48,607 bases of DNA, taken from contig NZ_JAQGLA010000057.1 in the NCBI RefSeq assembly GCF_027853915.1, positions 1 to 48,607 on the forward strand. The letters are read 5' to 3'. This document shows, in pieces, positions 15,583 through 24,237 of the stretch. Numbering within the stretch: the first letter of the stretch is position 1; every line of letters starts with the position of its first letter. A program made the position numbers and the translations under genes. Below the pieces are notes generated by a model. That model saw nothing but the letters and a program-made list of their open reading frames with translations, ran no database searches and was not told where the DNA came from. The stretch is from Saccharopolyspora oryzae. GTDB taxonomy: Bacteria > Actinomycetota > Actinomycetes > Mycobacteriales > Pseudonocardiaceae.

Positions 15583-16320
15583 TCAGCTGGGGGTTTCGGC
15601 TGACACGATGAGGAAGTTCGGCATCCGGACGTAGCCCTCGATCCCGGGAACACCGCTCTGAGCGGCGACAGCCGGGTCCAGCCCGGGTTCGACGACCTCG
15701 CGCAGGCGGCAGCCGAGCGCGGCCAGCTCGTTGAGGTACGCCGACATCGGCCGGTGGAAGTCGGGGGCGTGCCCGGGGATCTCGTACTCCTCCAAGTACC
15801 TGCTCGTGCGGTACTCGCCGTGCTCCCGCCAGGAGGTCCAGAGCTGTTCGAACGCGGGGTGGACCACGGAGAACACGAGCAGCCCGCCCGGGCGGAGGGA
15901 TTCGACGCAGCCGCGCAGCGCGGGTTTCCAGTCCGGGATCGCCATCAGGACCATGCTGCACACCACGGCGTCGAAGGGGTCGCCGAGATCGGGAAGCCGG
16001 GTCAGGTCCGCCTGCACGTAGCTGACGCCCTGGCCCAGTTCGCCTTCCTTCTCCCGCGCGAAGGCGAGCAAACCCCCAGCCGGCTCGACCCCGACGACGT
16101 GCGCGCCCCGCTCGGCGAGCATGCGGCTGAAGTAGCCGTTGCCGCACCCCGCGTCCAGAACCCGTTGACCGGACACATCACCGAGCAGCCGCAGCTGATC
16201 GGGATTGATCAGGTGGCGCTTGGCGAAGTCCCCGTCCGCGGCGGTCGCCTCCAACGCCTCGCGCTCGGCGGAATCGCTCCACTGCTGAATAGCGGTCTCG
16301 TTCGTCCACCCAGAAGTCAT
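15583..16320 (-). CDS. Class I SAM-dependent methyltransferase
   Basis: Rossmann-fold methyltransferase of 245 residues. The SAM motif I is VLDAGCGNGYFSRML (about residues 54-68), followed by the acidic residue at the end of strand 2 (VVGVEPAG) and motif II/III regions (FDAVVCSMVLMAI, LRPGGLLVFSVVHP). It belongs to the UbiE/methyltransferase-11 group, whose substrates range from quinones to small metabolites; the acceptor here cannot be told. It is a single gene between convergent and downstream units. Confidence 0.87.
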   Translation of the reverse strand: MTSGWTNETAIQQWSDSAEREALEATAADGDFAKRHLINPDQLRLLGDVSGQRVLDAGCGNGYFSRMLAERGAHVVGVEPAGGLLAFAREKEGELGQGVSYVQADLTRLPDLGDPFDAVVCSMVLMAIPDWKPALRGCVESLRPGGLLVFSVVHPAFEQLWTSWREHGEYRTSRYLEEYEIPGHAPDFHRPMSAYLNELAALGCRLREVVEPGLDPAVAAQSGVPGIEGYVRMPNFLIVSAETPS

Positions 16321-16420
16321 TGCCCCGACCCTAGTCGGCAGCGGTGGCTCCGGCCGCCACTTCTGGGAAAGACGCCTTCGCGCGGGAAGCAGTCAAGCGC
16401 GGCCAGTTCGTTGCAGCGCT

Positions 16421-16458
16421 GTGTGCCCGCCCGCCGGCTTGGTGATGGGCGGGCACAC
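16421..16458 (-). terminator. Stem-loop after the FGGY kinase gene
   Basis: A perfect 12-bp inverted repeat, GTGTGCCCGCCC at 16421-16432 with its complement at 16447-16458, encloses a 14-base loop. It begins 3 bp past the stop of the minus-strand kinase gene and should end the SDR-kinase transcript. Confidence 0.7.
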
Positions 16459-16461
16459 CGG

Positions 16462-17949
16462 TCAAAGCGTGTCGAACCACGGCTCCAGGCGGCGGTAGGC
16501 GTCCATGAACACGTCGTACTCCCGCGCGTAGCGCTGGTGCGTTTCGGGTTCCGGTCGTTCTTCGGCCCGGTTCTCCGCGAACTTCCGGGCGATCTCGAAC
16601 GAGTCGAACATGCCGGTGCCGACACCGCCCACGATCGCGGCGCCGAGCGATGTCGCCTCGTCGACGAGTTCCCTGCGCCGCACCGGAACACCCCACACAT
16701 CGGCGAAGATCCGCAGCAGCACACCGGCGTTCGCGGCGCCGCCGATGGCGTCGACGTGCTCGATGCTCGCGCCGTTCTCGGTGAACGCGCGCAGGCCCGT
16801 GTACAGGTTGAACGCCACGCCTTCGAGCACCGCGCGCGTCATGTGCGCCGGGCCGTGGTGGCGGGCCAGGCCTGCGAACACCGCTCGGGCGCGCGGGTTC
16901 CAGTACGGCGACCGCTCGCCGAGGAGGTGGGGGAGGAAGTACAGGCCGTCCTCGCTCGCGGAGACCTCCGCGGCGCCGCCGAGGAGGTTCGCGTAGCGGT
17001 CCTCGATTCCAGGGGCCAGCGTCGACACGATCCACTCCAGCGAGGCGCCGCCGGCCTGCATCGTGGCCGTGGGCACGAACTGGCCTGGGACGACGTGGTT
17101 GAACGTCATCGTGCGCATGCCCGGGTCGTGCAGCGGTGCGTCCGCGGCGAGCGACACCCAGGACGACGAGCCGAGGTAGGCGTAGGCGCCGCAGGTCGCG
17201 TCGAGGACTCCGGCGCCGAGGGCGGCCATCGGACCGTCCCCGCCACCGAGGACGACCGGCGTTCCCTCGCGCAGGCCCGTTTCGCGGGCCGCTTCGGCGG
17301 TCACCGTGCCCGCGATGGTGGTCGACGGGGCGATCTCCGGGAACAAGCCCCGGTCGAGACCGGCCGCCGCGAACAGGTCGTCGGACCAGTCCTGCGCGGA
17401 CTGGTCGTAGGCGTTGGTGCTGCTGGCGTCCGACGGGTCGGTGACGATGGCGCCGGTCAGGCGGTGCACCACGTAGTCCTTGGCCAGCACGACGTGCCTG
17501 GTGCGGGCGAAGGCTTCGGGTTCGTTGTCGCGCACCCACATCACCTTGGACAGCGAGTAGGTGGGGTTGAGCCGGTGGCCGGTGATCGCGTAGGCCCGCT
17601 CCATGCCGATCTCGTCGATGAGCGAACCGGTTTGCGCCACCGAACGCGTGTCGGCCCAGATGATGGCCGGGCGGACCGGGCGCCCCTCGGCGTCGAGCAG
17701 GACCGCGCCCATCATCTGGCCGGAGAACGAGACGCCTTCGATCTGGTCGAGCGCTTCGGGGTGCGCGTCGACGAGCCGTCGCGTCGCCGCGCACACCGCG
17801 CGCCACCACGCGTCGGCGTCCTGCTCTGCCTTGCCCCGCAGGCCGAAGTCGGTGTCGTAGGTCTCGGTCACCGCGGCGAGGACCCGGCCGGTCTCGTCGA
17901 CCAGCGTCGCCTTGTCGCCGGTGGTGCCCAGGTCATGTGAAATGATCAT
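16462..17949 (-). CDS. FGGY-family sugar kinase (xylulokinase type)
   Basis: ATP-dependent kinase of 495 residues that phosphorylates a sugar, sugar alcohol or ketose. It has two actin-like domains: N-terminal phosphate-1 loop SHDLGTTGDKATLVD (4-18), substrate-binding GVSFSGQMMGAVLLD and WADTRS, the catalytic-base Asp in GGGDGPMAALGAG, and the adenosine loop IGGAANAG in the C-terminal half. ATG 17949 is the start; the much longer open frame upstream is a shadow of the SDR gene. It lies downstream of the SDR gene in a two-gene operon divergent from the sugar ABC importer, so it probably phosphorylates the SDR product. The substrate could be a ketose other than xylulose. Confidence 0.88.
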   Translation of the reverse strand: MIISHDLGTTGDKATLVDETGRVLAAVTETYDTDFGLRGKAEQDADAWWRAVCAATRRLVDAHPEALDQIEGVSFSGQMMGAVLLDAEGRPVRPAIIWADTRSVAQTGSLIDEIGMERAYAITGHRLNPTYSLSKVMWVRDNEPEAFARTRHVVLAKDYVVHRLTGAIVTDPSDASSTNAYDQSAQDWSDDLFAAAGLDRGLFPEIAPSTTIAGTVTAEAARETGLREGTPVVLGGGDGPMAALGAGVLDATCGAYAYLGSSSWVSLAADAPLHDPGMRTMTFNHVVPGQFVPTATMQAGGASLEWIVSTLAPGIEDRYANLLGGAAEVSASEDGLYFLPHLLGERSPYWNPRARAVFAGLARHHGPAHMTRAVLEGVAFNLYTGLRAFTENGASIEHVDAIGGAANAGVLLRIFADVWGVPVRRRELVDEATSLGAAIVGGVGTGMFDSFEIARKFAENRAEERPEPETHQRYAREYDVFMDAYRRLEPWFDTL

Positions 17950-17972
17950 CTTGTCCGCTTTCCCGGGGTCGA

Positions 17973-18704
17973 TCAGCGCAGCGAGAACCCGCCGTCGACG
18001 AGCAGTTCCGTACCGCAGCAGAACCCGGAGTCGTCGCTGAGCAGGTACTCGATCGCCGCGGAGATCTCCCGCAGCTCGCCGAACCTGCCGAGCACGGTCT
18101 CGGCCTTCCACTGCTCGTGCATGTGCGCCTTGAGCGCGTTGAGCGGAGTGTCGACGTAGCCGGGGGACACCGCGTTCACGCGCACCCCGCGCGGGCCCCA
18201 CTCGACGGCGAGCGAGCGGGTCAGCGCGCTCACCCCGGCTTTGCTCGTGTTGTAGACCGACTGCTTCTGCGGGTGGTTGACGATCGCGTTGCCCGACATG
18301 GAGGCCACGTTGACGATCGCGCCGCCACCGCGGGCGAGCAGTTCGCGCCCGAACTCCCGGCAGGTCAGGAAGACGCCGCGCAGGTTGACGCCCATCACGG
18401 CGTCGTAGAGGTCCATCGGCATGTCCTCGGCGGCCACGTCGTCCTCGACGATGCCGGCGCAGGTCACGAGGTCGACCGGAGTCGGGTCCTGCGCGTAGAG
18501 CTCGCGCACGACACCGGCCACGGAGTCCTCGGAGCGCAGGTCCACCTGATTCGGCTCGACACCTGCCGGAAGTGCGTCGAGGCCGTCGCGGTCGAGTCCG
18601 TGGACGCGGGCGCCCTGCTCGAGCAACGACTGGCACAGCGCGCTGCCGATCCCTCCTGCGGCGCCTGTGACGGCGATGCGGCGGCCGGTGAATCGCTCGG
18701 TCAT
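17973..18704 (-). CDS. Short-chain dehydrogenase/reductase
   Basis: Classical SDR of 243 residues. The cofactor loop is TGAAGGIG (13-20), and the catalytic Ser-Tyr-Lys are S135, Y151 and K155 (YNTSK). NPG-type C-terminal features (VSPGYVDTPLN) are normal. ATG 18704 is set by a GGAGAGGGAGAG ribosome-binding site; the open frame before it is Arg-rich leader. First gene of the SDR-kinase operon, it likely oxidises an imported polyol or sugar before phosphorylation (inference from context). A palindrome half matching the RpiR operator lies 72-86 bp upstream of the start codon. Confidence 0.9.
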   Translation of the reverse strand: MTERFTGRRIAVTGAAGGIGSALCQSLLEQGARVHGLDRDGLDALPAGVEPNQVDLRSEDSVAGVVRELYAQDPTPVDLVTCAGIVEDDVAAEDMPMDLYDAVMGVNLRGVFLTCREFGRELLARGGGAIVNVASMSGNAIVNHPQKQSVYNTSKAGVSALTRSLAVEWGPRGVRVNAVSPGYVDTPLNALKAHMHEQWKAETVLGRFGELREISAAIEYLLSDDSGFCCGTELLVDGGFSLR

Positions 18705-18775
18705 CTCTCCCTCTCCGGGACGGCGGCGGCGACGGCCGCGAACGTCCGTGAGAACGGAAGGCCACACCGCCATTT

Positions 18776-18790
18776 TGTAGTTTCGCTAGG
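18776..18790. promoter_or_regulatory. RpiR operator, imperfect copy
   Basis: TGTAGT-TTC-GCTAGG: the left half and spacer equal the perfect site 107 bp away, and the right half keeps CTA. It lies upstream of the SDR-kinase operon. Confidence 0.45.
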
Positions 18791-18882
18791 TTAGCTGACT
18801 CTCCGCGATCGTTCATTGGGCCAAAAGAGTGACGTCCGTCTCGAGAATTCGCCCGGGAGGCTAGCCTGAGCGACCTCATCTG

Positions 18883-18897
18883 TGTAGTTTCACTACA
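18883..18897. promoter_or_regulatory. RpiR operator, perfect copy
   Basis: TGTAGTTTCACTACA, a perfect 6-bp-arm palindrome with a 3-bp spacer, 26 bp before the ABC ATPase start codon. The RpiR-family regulator HexR is known to bind a palindrome of the same geometry (TGTAAT-N3-ATTACA), which supports assignment to the RpiR gene of this cluster. Confidence 0.7.
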
Positions 18898-18922
18898 ACG
18901 CGGCGAGTGCGAGGAGGTGCGC

Positions 18923-20458
18923 ATGAGTGGTGCCGAGCGGCCCCCGGGATCACCCCGGGTCGTGTTCTCGGCCCGCGGGGTCGGCAGGAGGTATCCGGGC
19001 GTCCGAGCTCTGGAAGGCCTCGACCTGGACGGCTACGCGGGCGAGGTGCTGGCGGTCTGCGGGGCCAACGGAGCGGGCAAGTCGACGTTCGCCCGGCTGC
19101 TCGCCGGGCAGGAAGCCCCCGACGACGGTGAGATCCGCGTCGAGGGCCACGACGGCCCGGTCGTCGGACCGGCGGACGCGGAGCGGGCGGGAATCCTGCT
19201 GATGCACCAGGAACCGCTGGTCGTCGACGACTTCTCGATCGCGGAGAACGTGTGGCTGTACCGGCTGCGCGCAGGTCGGGACGTCCTGCCGTGGCAGCTC
19301 GCGCGGCGGGGCGACGACCAGGAGACGCGGGAACTGCTGCGGGAGGTCGGGCTCGGCGACGTCGACCCGGCGATGCCCGCGCGGCACCTCGCCCCGGGGC
19401 AGCGGCAGATGCTCGCGCTCAGCCGCGCCACCGTCACACCGCACCGGGTGCTGATCCTCGACGAGACGACCGCGTCGACGTCGGAGGAGCACTTCAAGGA
19501 GATCGAGGAGATGGTCGCGGCCGAGCGCGCCGCGGGCACCGCGGTCGTGTTCGTGTCGCACCGGATGCCCGAGGTCTTCGCGCTGTCGGACCGGATCGCC
19601 GTGCTGCGCAACGGAGAACTCGTCGACGTGCTGCGCACCCGGGACACCGATCCCGGCCGGATCACCACGCTCATGATCGGCGAAGCCGTCAGCGCGCTCG
19701 ACCGGCCGCCCGAGCTCCCCGAGAACGCCGGTCCGCCCGCGCTCTCCGTGCGCGGGCTGCACGCCGGTTCCGCCCAGGACGTGTCCTTCGAGGTCGGCAA
19801 GGGCGAGGTCGTCGGCGTCTACGGACTCGTGGGCAGCGGTCGTTCCTCGGTGGCGCGGTCGGTGTCCGGTCAGCAGCGCCCGGTCTCCGGCGAGGTCGAG
19901 ATCGACGGTGAACCGACGGCGCTCCGCTCGCCGGGCGCGGCGCTGCGCCGCGGCGTGGTCTACCTGACCGAGGACCGCCGCCGGGAGGGGTTCGTCGCCG
20001 ACTTCAGCAACGGCGAGAACCTGACGCTGTCCACGCTCGGCCGCTCGTCGCGCTTGGGCGTGCTGCGCCGCCGCCGGGAACGCACCCGGGTCGCCGAGCT
20101 GATCCGGCGGTTCCAGGTCAAGGGCGGCCCGGACGTGCTGACCAGCACGCTCTCCGGCGGCAACCAGCAGAAGGTGTGCCTGGCCAAGTGGCTCGAGGCG
20201 GACCCCGCGGTCGTCGTGCTCGACGAACCGACCAAGGGCATCGACGTCGGTGCCCGGCTCAACATCTACCGGATCATCCACGACCTGTGCCGCGAGAACC
20301 GCGCGGTCCTCGTCGTCACCAGCGAGGCGGAGGAGGCGCTGATGCTGTGCCACCGCGTGCTCGTCCTGCGCGACGGGCAGGTGGCCGGCGAGTTCGACAC
20401 CGCGACGGCCACCACCGATGACCTGATCCGCACTGCCCTGGGAGGTGAGGCGGCATGA
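18923..20458 (+). CDS. CUT2-type sugar ABC importer, ATP-binding protein
   Basis: Fused double ATPase of 511 residues, as in RbsA/MglA/XylG. The first half has a full Walker A (GANGAGKST) and Walker B (LILDETTAS) with the unusual signature LAPGQRQM. The second half has a degenerate Walker A (GLVGSGRSS, lacking Lys) with LSGGNQQK and VVLDEPTKG, which is normal for this family. ATG 18923 follows GAGGAGG. It overlaps the permease gene by four bases. Together with the permease and binding protein it imports a monosaccharide, polyol or similar compound. Confidence 0.93.
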   Translation: MSGAERPPGSPRVVFSARGVGRRYPGVRALEGLDLDGYAGEVLAVCGANGAGKSTFARLLAGQEAPDDGEIRVEGHDGPVVGPADAERAGILLMHQEPLVVDDFSIAENVWLYRLRAGRDVLPWQLARRGDDQETRELLREVGLGDVDPAMPARHLAPGQRQMLALSRATVTPHRVLILDETTASTSEEHFKEIEEMVAAERAAGTAVVFVSHRMPEVFALSDRIAVLRNGELVDVLRTRDTDPGRITTLMIGEAVSALDRPPELPENAGPPALSVRGLHAGSAQDVSFEVGKGEVVGVYGLVGSGRSSVARSVSGQQRPVSGEVEIDGEPTALRSPGAALRRGVVYLTEDRRREGFVADFSNGENLTLSTLGRSSRLGVLRRRRERTRVAELIRRFQVKGGPDVLTSTLSGGNQQKVCLAKWLEADPAVVVLDEPTKGIDVGARLNIYRIIHDLCRENRAVLVVTSEAEEALMLCHRVLVLRDGQVAGEFDTATATTDDLIRTALGGEAA

Positions 20459-21456
20459 CCGCCGTCGAGGAGAACCTCGCGACCGGCGCCAGCAGCCCGC
20501 CGCGGTCGTTCTGGCGCGATCGCGGCGCGGGCTGGCTGCGCCAGCAGTACCCGCTGCTGATCCTGATCGTCCTGTTCGCGGTCGCGTCGTTGAGCAGCGA
20601 CGCGTTCCTGACCAGCCGCAACCTGCAGAACCTAGTCCTGCAGATCTCGGTGACCGGAATCGTCGCGCTCGCCCAGCTCCTGGTGGTGGTCTCCGGCGGG
20701 ATCGACATCAGCGTCGGCTCGGTGCTGGGACTCGCCTGCGTGCTGTCCGCGGGGATGTTCGGCGGGTCGTCAACGCTGGTCGGACTGGGCGTGGCGCTCG
20801 TCGTCGGCATGGTCCTCGGTGCGCTCAACGGGTTCATGGTCGCGTTCCGCGGGCTCGAACCGTTCATCGTCACCCTCGGCATGCTCGCGCTGGCGCGGGG
20901 CCTGGTCTACGCCTACACCGAGGGCAGCCCGCTGACCCCGTCCGCGCCGAGCTTCACCGCTGTCGGCACGGCGACCGTCGCCGGTGTCCCGGTGCTGGGC
21001 ATCATCTGGCTCCTCGTCGCCGTCGGGCTCGCGTTCCTGTTGCGCCGCACGGTCTTCGGGCGTCGCGTGTTCGCGGTCGGCAGCCGGGTCGAGGCCGCGC
21101 AGGCCTCGGGCATCCCGGTGCGCGGAACCCTCGTGTCCGTCTACGTGATCGCCGGGCTGCTCGTCGGCCTGGGCGGATTCCTGCTGGTCTCCCGCGTCGG
21201 CGCTGCCACGCCCACCGCGGGCAACCTGTTCGAGCTCGACGCGATCGCGGCCGTCGTCATCGGCGGCGCCCGGCTCAACGGCGGTCAGGGCAAGGTCGTC
21301 GGCACCGTCATCGGTACCGCGATCTTCGGCGTCATCTCGAACCTCCTCGTCCTGCTCAACGTGTCGACGTTCCTGCAGGACGCCTTCCGCGGCGCGCTGA
21401 TCCTGCTCGCCATCGGTCTCGCCACCATCGGCCGCAACCGTTCCCGCAACCACTGA
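20455..21456 (+). CDS. CUT2-type sugar ABC importer, permease
   Basis: RbsC-like membrane subunit of 333 residues with eight to ten hydrophobic segments. It carries the family's signature stretches LVVVSGGIDISVGSVLGLA, EPFIVTLGMLALARG and the C-terminal GGARLNGGQGKVVGTVIG. The start overlaps the ATPase stop as ATGA, implying translational coupling. A short polar N-terminal tail precedes the first helix. Confidence 0.94.
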   Translation: MTAVEENLATGASSPPRSFWRDRGAGWLRQQYPLLILIVLFAVASLSSDAFLTSRNLQNLVLQISVTGIVALAQLLVVVSGGIDISVGSVLGLACVLSAGMFGGSSTLVGLGVALVVGMVLGALNGFMVAFRGLEPFIVTLGMLALARGLVYAYTEGSPLTPSAPSFTAVGTATVAGVPVLGIIWLLVAVGLAFLLRRTVFGRRVFAVGSRVEAAQASGIPVRGTLVSVYVIAGLLVGLGGFLLVSRVGAATPTAGNLFELDAIAAVVIGGARLNGGQGKVVGTVIGTAIFGVISNLLVLLNVSTFLQDAFRGALILLAIGLATIGRNRSRNH

Positions 21457-21475
21457 AGAACAACGGAGTTCTGCT

Positions 21476-22483
21476 ATGCGCAAAGTGAAATCCCGCCTGC
21501 TGGCCGCCGCTGTCGCGAGTGCGACGACGTTCGCGGTGGCCGCGTGCGGCACCGTCGGATCCGGTTCGGGTTCGGGGCCGCAGCCCAAGCCCGCCAACGA
21601 GGTCACCATCGGCTTCGCGGCCCGCCAGATGGACGCGCCCTTCTACGTGGCGATGCAGGCGGTGGCCGAGCAGAAGGCCAAGGAGAAGGGCTTCAAGCTG
21701 CTGTTCCAGAACGCCAACGGCGATCCGGTCACGCAGATCAACCAGGTGCAGACGATGCTGTCGCAGGGCGCCGACGTGATCGTGGTCGATGCGAAGAGCC
21801 CCGAAACCGAGCGGGCGCAGCTGACCCAGGTCGCCAGCCAGGTGCCGCTGCTGTTCGTCGACACCGGCATCCCGGGCGTGGGCGTCACCTCGATCCAGTC
21901 GGACAACCACGAGATCGGCCGCCTGTCCGGCCAGCTCACCGCGAAGCGGCTCGGCGGCGGCAAGACCGTGCAGGTCGGCGTGCTCAACGGCGGTCCCAAC
22001 GACGAGATCGTCGGCCCGGCACGGCAGAACGGCTTCCTCGACGGGCTCAAGGAGGGTGGCGTCACTCCGCAGGTCGTCGCGTCGGCCAGCGGCAACTACA
22101 CGCAGGAGGAGGCGGTCCCGGCGACCGAGTCGATGCTGGCCGCCAACCCCGGCATCGGCGTGATGCTCGGCCTGAACGACTCGATGGCGCTCGGCGCCTT
22201 GCAGGTGCTGCGCAACCAGGGCAACACCAACGTGCTGGTCGCCGCGTCGGCCGACGGCCAGAAGGAGGCGCTGGCCGAGATCGCCAAGGGCTGCGACAGC
22301 CAGTACGTCTCGACCGGGCTGAACTCGCCGGACCTCGCCGCGCACGCCGCGTTCGACACCGCGCTGGGCATCGCCACCGGTGAGAAGGACCCGAAGACCC
22401 TGCCGAAGGACACCAACACGCGTGCCGCGGGCATCGGCTGCGAGAACGTCAAGGAGTTCTACAACCCGGAGAGCATCTTCTGA
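21476..22483 (+). CDS. Sugar ABC importer, substrate-binding lipoprotein
   Basis: RbsB-type (periplasmic-binding-protein family 1/4) extracellular receptor of 335 residues. The signal peptide ends in a lipobox with the acylated cysteine at residue 24 (FAVAACGTV), so it is membrane-anchored. The body shows the ribose-binding-protein fold hallmarks: FAARQMDAPFYVAMQ at the start, NQVQTMLSQGADVIVVDAK, and LNDSMALGALQVLR. It ends in a TGATG overlap with the dehydrogenase gene. The ligand is not deducible; galactose-, xylose-, erythritol- and inositol-type binders share this fold. Confidence 0.93.
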   Translation: MRKVKSRLLAAAVASATTFAVAACGTVGSGSGSGPQPKPANEVTIGFAARQMDAPFYVAMQAVAEQKAKEKGFKLLFQNANGDPVTQINQVQTMLSQGADVIVVDAKSPETERAQLTQVASQVPLLFVDTGIPGVGVTSIQSDNHEIGRLSGQLTAKRLGGGKTVQVGVLNGGPNDEIVGPARQNGFLDGLKEGGVTPQVVASASGNYTQEEAVPATESMLAANPGIGVMLGLNDSMALGALQVLRNQGNTNVLVAASADGQKEALAEIAKGCDSQYVSTGLNSPDLAAHAAFDTALGIATGEKDPKTLPKDTNTRAAGIGCENVKEFYNPESIF

Positions 22484-23505
22484 TGGGGCCGACGAGGGAA
22501 ACCGTGCGCCGGGTCCGGGTGCACCCGAGCGGTGAGGTCCGGCTGGAGCGCACGCCGCGCCCGGAGCCCGGCCACGGCGAGGTCCTGGTCCGCCCGGTGC
22601 TGGTGGGGATCTGCGGCAGCGACACCCACGCGGTCGCGGGCGAGCACCCGTTCATCGACCTGCCGTACGCGCCGGGGCACGAGGCCGTCGGCGTCGTCGA
22701 GGCGGTCGGATCCGGGGTGAGCACGTGCCGTCCCGGTGATCGCGTCGTGCTCGAACCGGGGCTCGCTTGTGGACGGTGCCGCCGCTGCGCGGAGGGGCGC
22801 TACAACATCTGCGCCGAGCTCGCGGTGTTCGGCTGCCAGACCGACGGCGCGATGAGCGACCTGTTCACCGTCGCCGCCGACCGGCTGCACGTGCTGCCCG
22901 ACGACGTGGGAGACCTCGCCGCCGCGCTCGTCGAACCGCTCGCCACGCCGGTGCACGCGGTGCGCCGGGCAGGTGTGCGCGACGGGAGCCGGGTCGTCGT
23001 GCTCGGTGCCGGGCCGATCGGGTTGCTCGTCGTGGCCGCCGCCCGCGCGGCCGGTGCGGCCGAGATCGCGGTGACCGATCCGATGCCCGACAAGCGCGAC
23101 CGCGCGCTGCGGCTGGGGGCGGATCTCGCCCTGCCGCCGGACCGCGCGGACGAGATCGCCGGGGGAGTGGACGTGGTCTTCGACTGCGTCGCGACCGAAC
23201 CGACCGTGCGGCAGGGGATCGAACTGCTGCTGAAGGGCGGCACGTTCGTCGTCGTCGGCGTCCCGGCCGGGCCGGTGGCGGTGCCGCTGCACCTCGTGCA
23301 GGACCGCGAGATCACCGTCCTGGGCAGCCTGATGTACGTGCGCGAGGACGTCGAGGCCGCGCTGCGCCTGGTGTCCCGCGTGCCCGTCGACGAGCTGGTC
23401 AGCGCGATCTTCCCGCTCGACCGGGCCGCGGAGGCTTTCGCCGCGGCCCAAGACCCTGGCCAGGTGAAGGTGCTGGTCCAGGTTTCCGGGGAGCTTCCGG
23501 TGTAG
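22483..23505 (+). CDS. Zinc-dependent medium-chain dehydrogenase (polyol dehydrogenase type), copy 1
   Basis: MDR enzyme of 340 residues. Catalytic zinc ligands are C44 and the H66-E67 pair (GICGSD, APGHEAVG). The structural-zinc cluster CGRCRRCAEGRYNIC has the expected C-x2-C-x2-C-x7-C spacing, and the NAD loop is GAGPIG. The family oxidises secondary alcohols of polyols such as sorbitol, xylitol or threonine. The gene starts in a TGATG overlap with the binding-protein gene, so its substrate is probably the imported compound or its derivative. Another MDR gene lies 3 kb downstream in the same operon. Confidence 0.9.
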   Translation: MGPTRETVRRVRVHPSGEVRLERTPRPEPGHGEVLVRPVLVGICGSDTHAVAGEHPFIDLPYAPGHEAVGVVEAVGSGVSTCRPGDRVVLEPGLACGRCRRCAEGRYNICAELAVFGCQTDGAMSDLFTVAADRLHVLPDDVGDLAAALVEPLATPVHAVRRAGVRDGSRVVVLGAGPIGLLVVAAARAAGAAEIAVTDPMPDKRDRALRLGADLALPPDRADEIAGGVDVVFDCVATEPTVRQGIELLLKGGTFVVVGVPAGPVAVPLHLVQDREITVLGSLMYVREDVEAALRLVSRVPVDELVSAIFPLDRAAEAFAAAQDPGQVKVLVQVSGELPV

Positions 23506-23562
23506 CAGGACTACCCAGATCCCCTTGCGGGGACGTCGAAAACCGTGCGTTCCCCCGCGAAC

Positions 23563-23608
23563 GCGGCGGCGGGGACGACTGTGCCCGCCGCCGCGTAGTT
23601 GAACTACA
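23563..23608 (+). promoter_or_regulatory. Intercistronic hairpin followed by an RpiR operator
   Basis: A perfect 11-bp stem (GCGGCGGCGGG at 23563-23573, complement at 23584-23594) follows the dehydrogenase gene. It is abutted by CGTAGT-TGA-ACTACA at 23594-23608, the third copy of the RpiR palindrome, 15 bp before the next start codon. This looks like a partial terminator and a second, independently controlled promoter inside the cluster. Confidence 0.55.
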
Positions 23609-23622
23609 AGAAAGGTGTTGTG

Positions 23623-24237
23623 ATGACGGAACTCCGTTCGGTGCCCGAGCCGGGCTCGCTGCTCGTCGGTACCGACGGTGCGCTGACCGGGCGCACCTCC
23701 GTGTACGAGAAGCGGCTCGGCGACATGGGCGGCGTGTACCGGGACGAGTCCGCCTACCGCGACCTGCTCGCCGAGCTCGGCCCGGACCACCTGGTCTACC
23801 GGGTCGAGGAGCACCGGTGCGCGGAAGGTCCGGGTGCGCTGACCATCGGCACGTCGACGATGCAGCCGGGGCGCGTCGGTGCGGAGTACGCGGTCACGCG
23901 CGGCCACCTGCACGCCGTCCCCGACCGCGCCGAGCTCTACCACTGCCTGAGCGGAAACGGCCTGCTGCTGCTGGAAACCCTCGACGGTCGCAGCGAAGCG
24001 CTCGAACTCGAGCCCGGCCGCGCGGTGCACGTCCCCGGGCACTGGGTGCACCGCAGCGTCAACACCGGCGACGAACCGCTCGTCACGTTGTTCTGCTACA
24101 ACACCGACGCGGGCCAGAACTACGACCTGATCGCCCAGGCGGGCGGGATGGCCTCGCTGGTCGTCGAGGACGGCGAAGGCGGGTGGACGCTGCGGCGCAA
24201 CCCGGACCACGTCGGCTACCCGGGGGCGGTCGCGTGA
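23623..24237 (+). CDS. Cupin-type phosphosugar isomerase (archaeal-type PGI family)
   Basis: Metal-dependent aldose/ketose-phosphate isomerase of 204 residues in the cupin glucose-6-phosphate isomerase family. The metal ligands of the Pyrococcus enzyme (His, His, Glu, His) are all present with identical spacing: H95, H97, E104 and H143, in TRGHLHAVPDRAELYHC and VPGHWVHRS. ATG 23623 is preceded by GAAAGG; the TTG at 23599 lies inside the operator and is rejected. It overlaps the aldolase start as GTGA. In this cluster it probably isomerises the product of the FGGY kinase or a related phosphosugar, not necessarily glucose 6-phosphate. Confidence 0.85.
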   Translation: MTELRSVPEPGSLLVGTDGALTGRTSVYEKRLGDMGGVYRDESAYRDLLAELGPDHLVYRVEEHRCAEGPGALTIGTSTMQPGRVGAEYAVTRGHLHAVPDRAELYHCLSGNGLLLLETLDGRSEALELEPGRAVHVPGHWVHRSVNTGDEPLVTLFCYNTDAGQNYDLIAQAGGMASLVVEDGEGGWTLRRNPDHVGYPGAVA

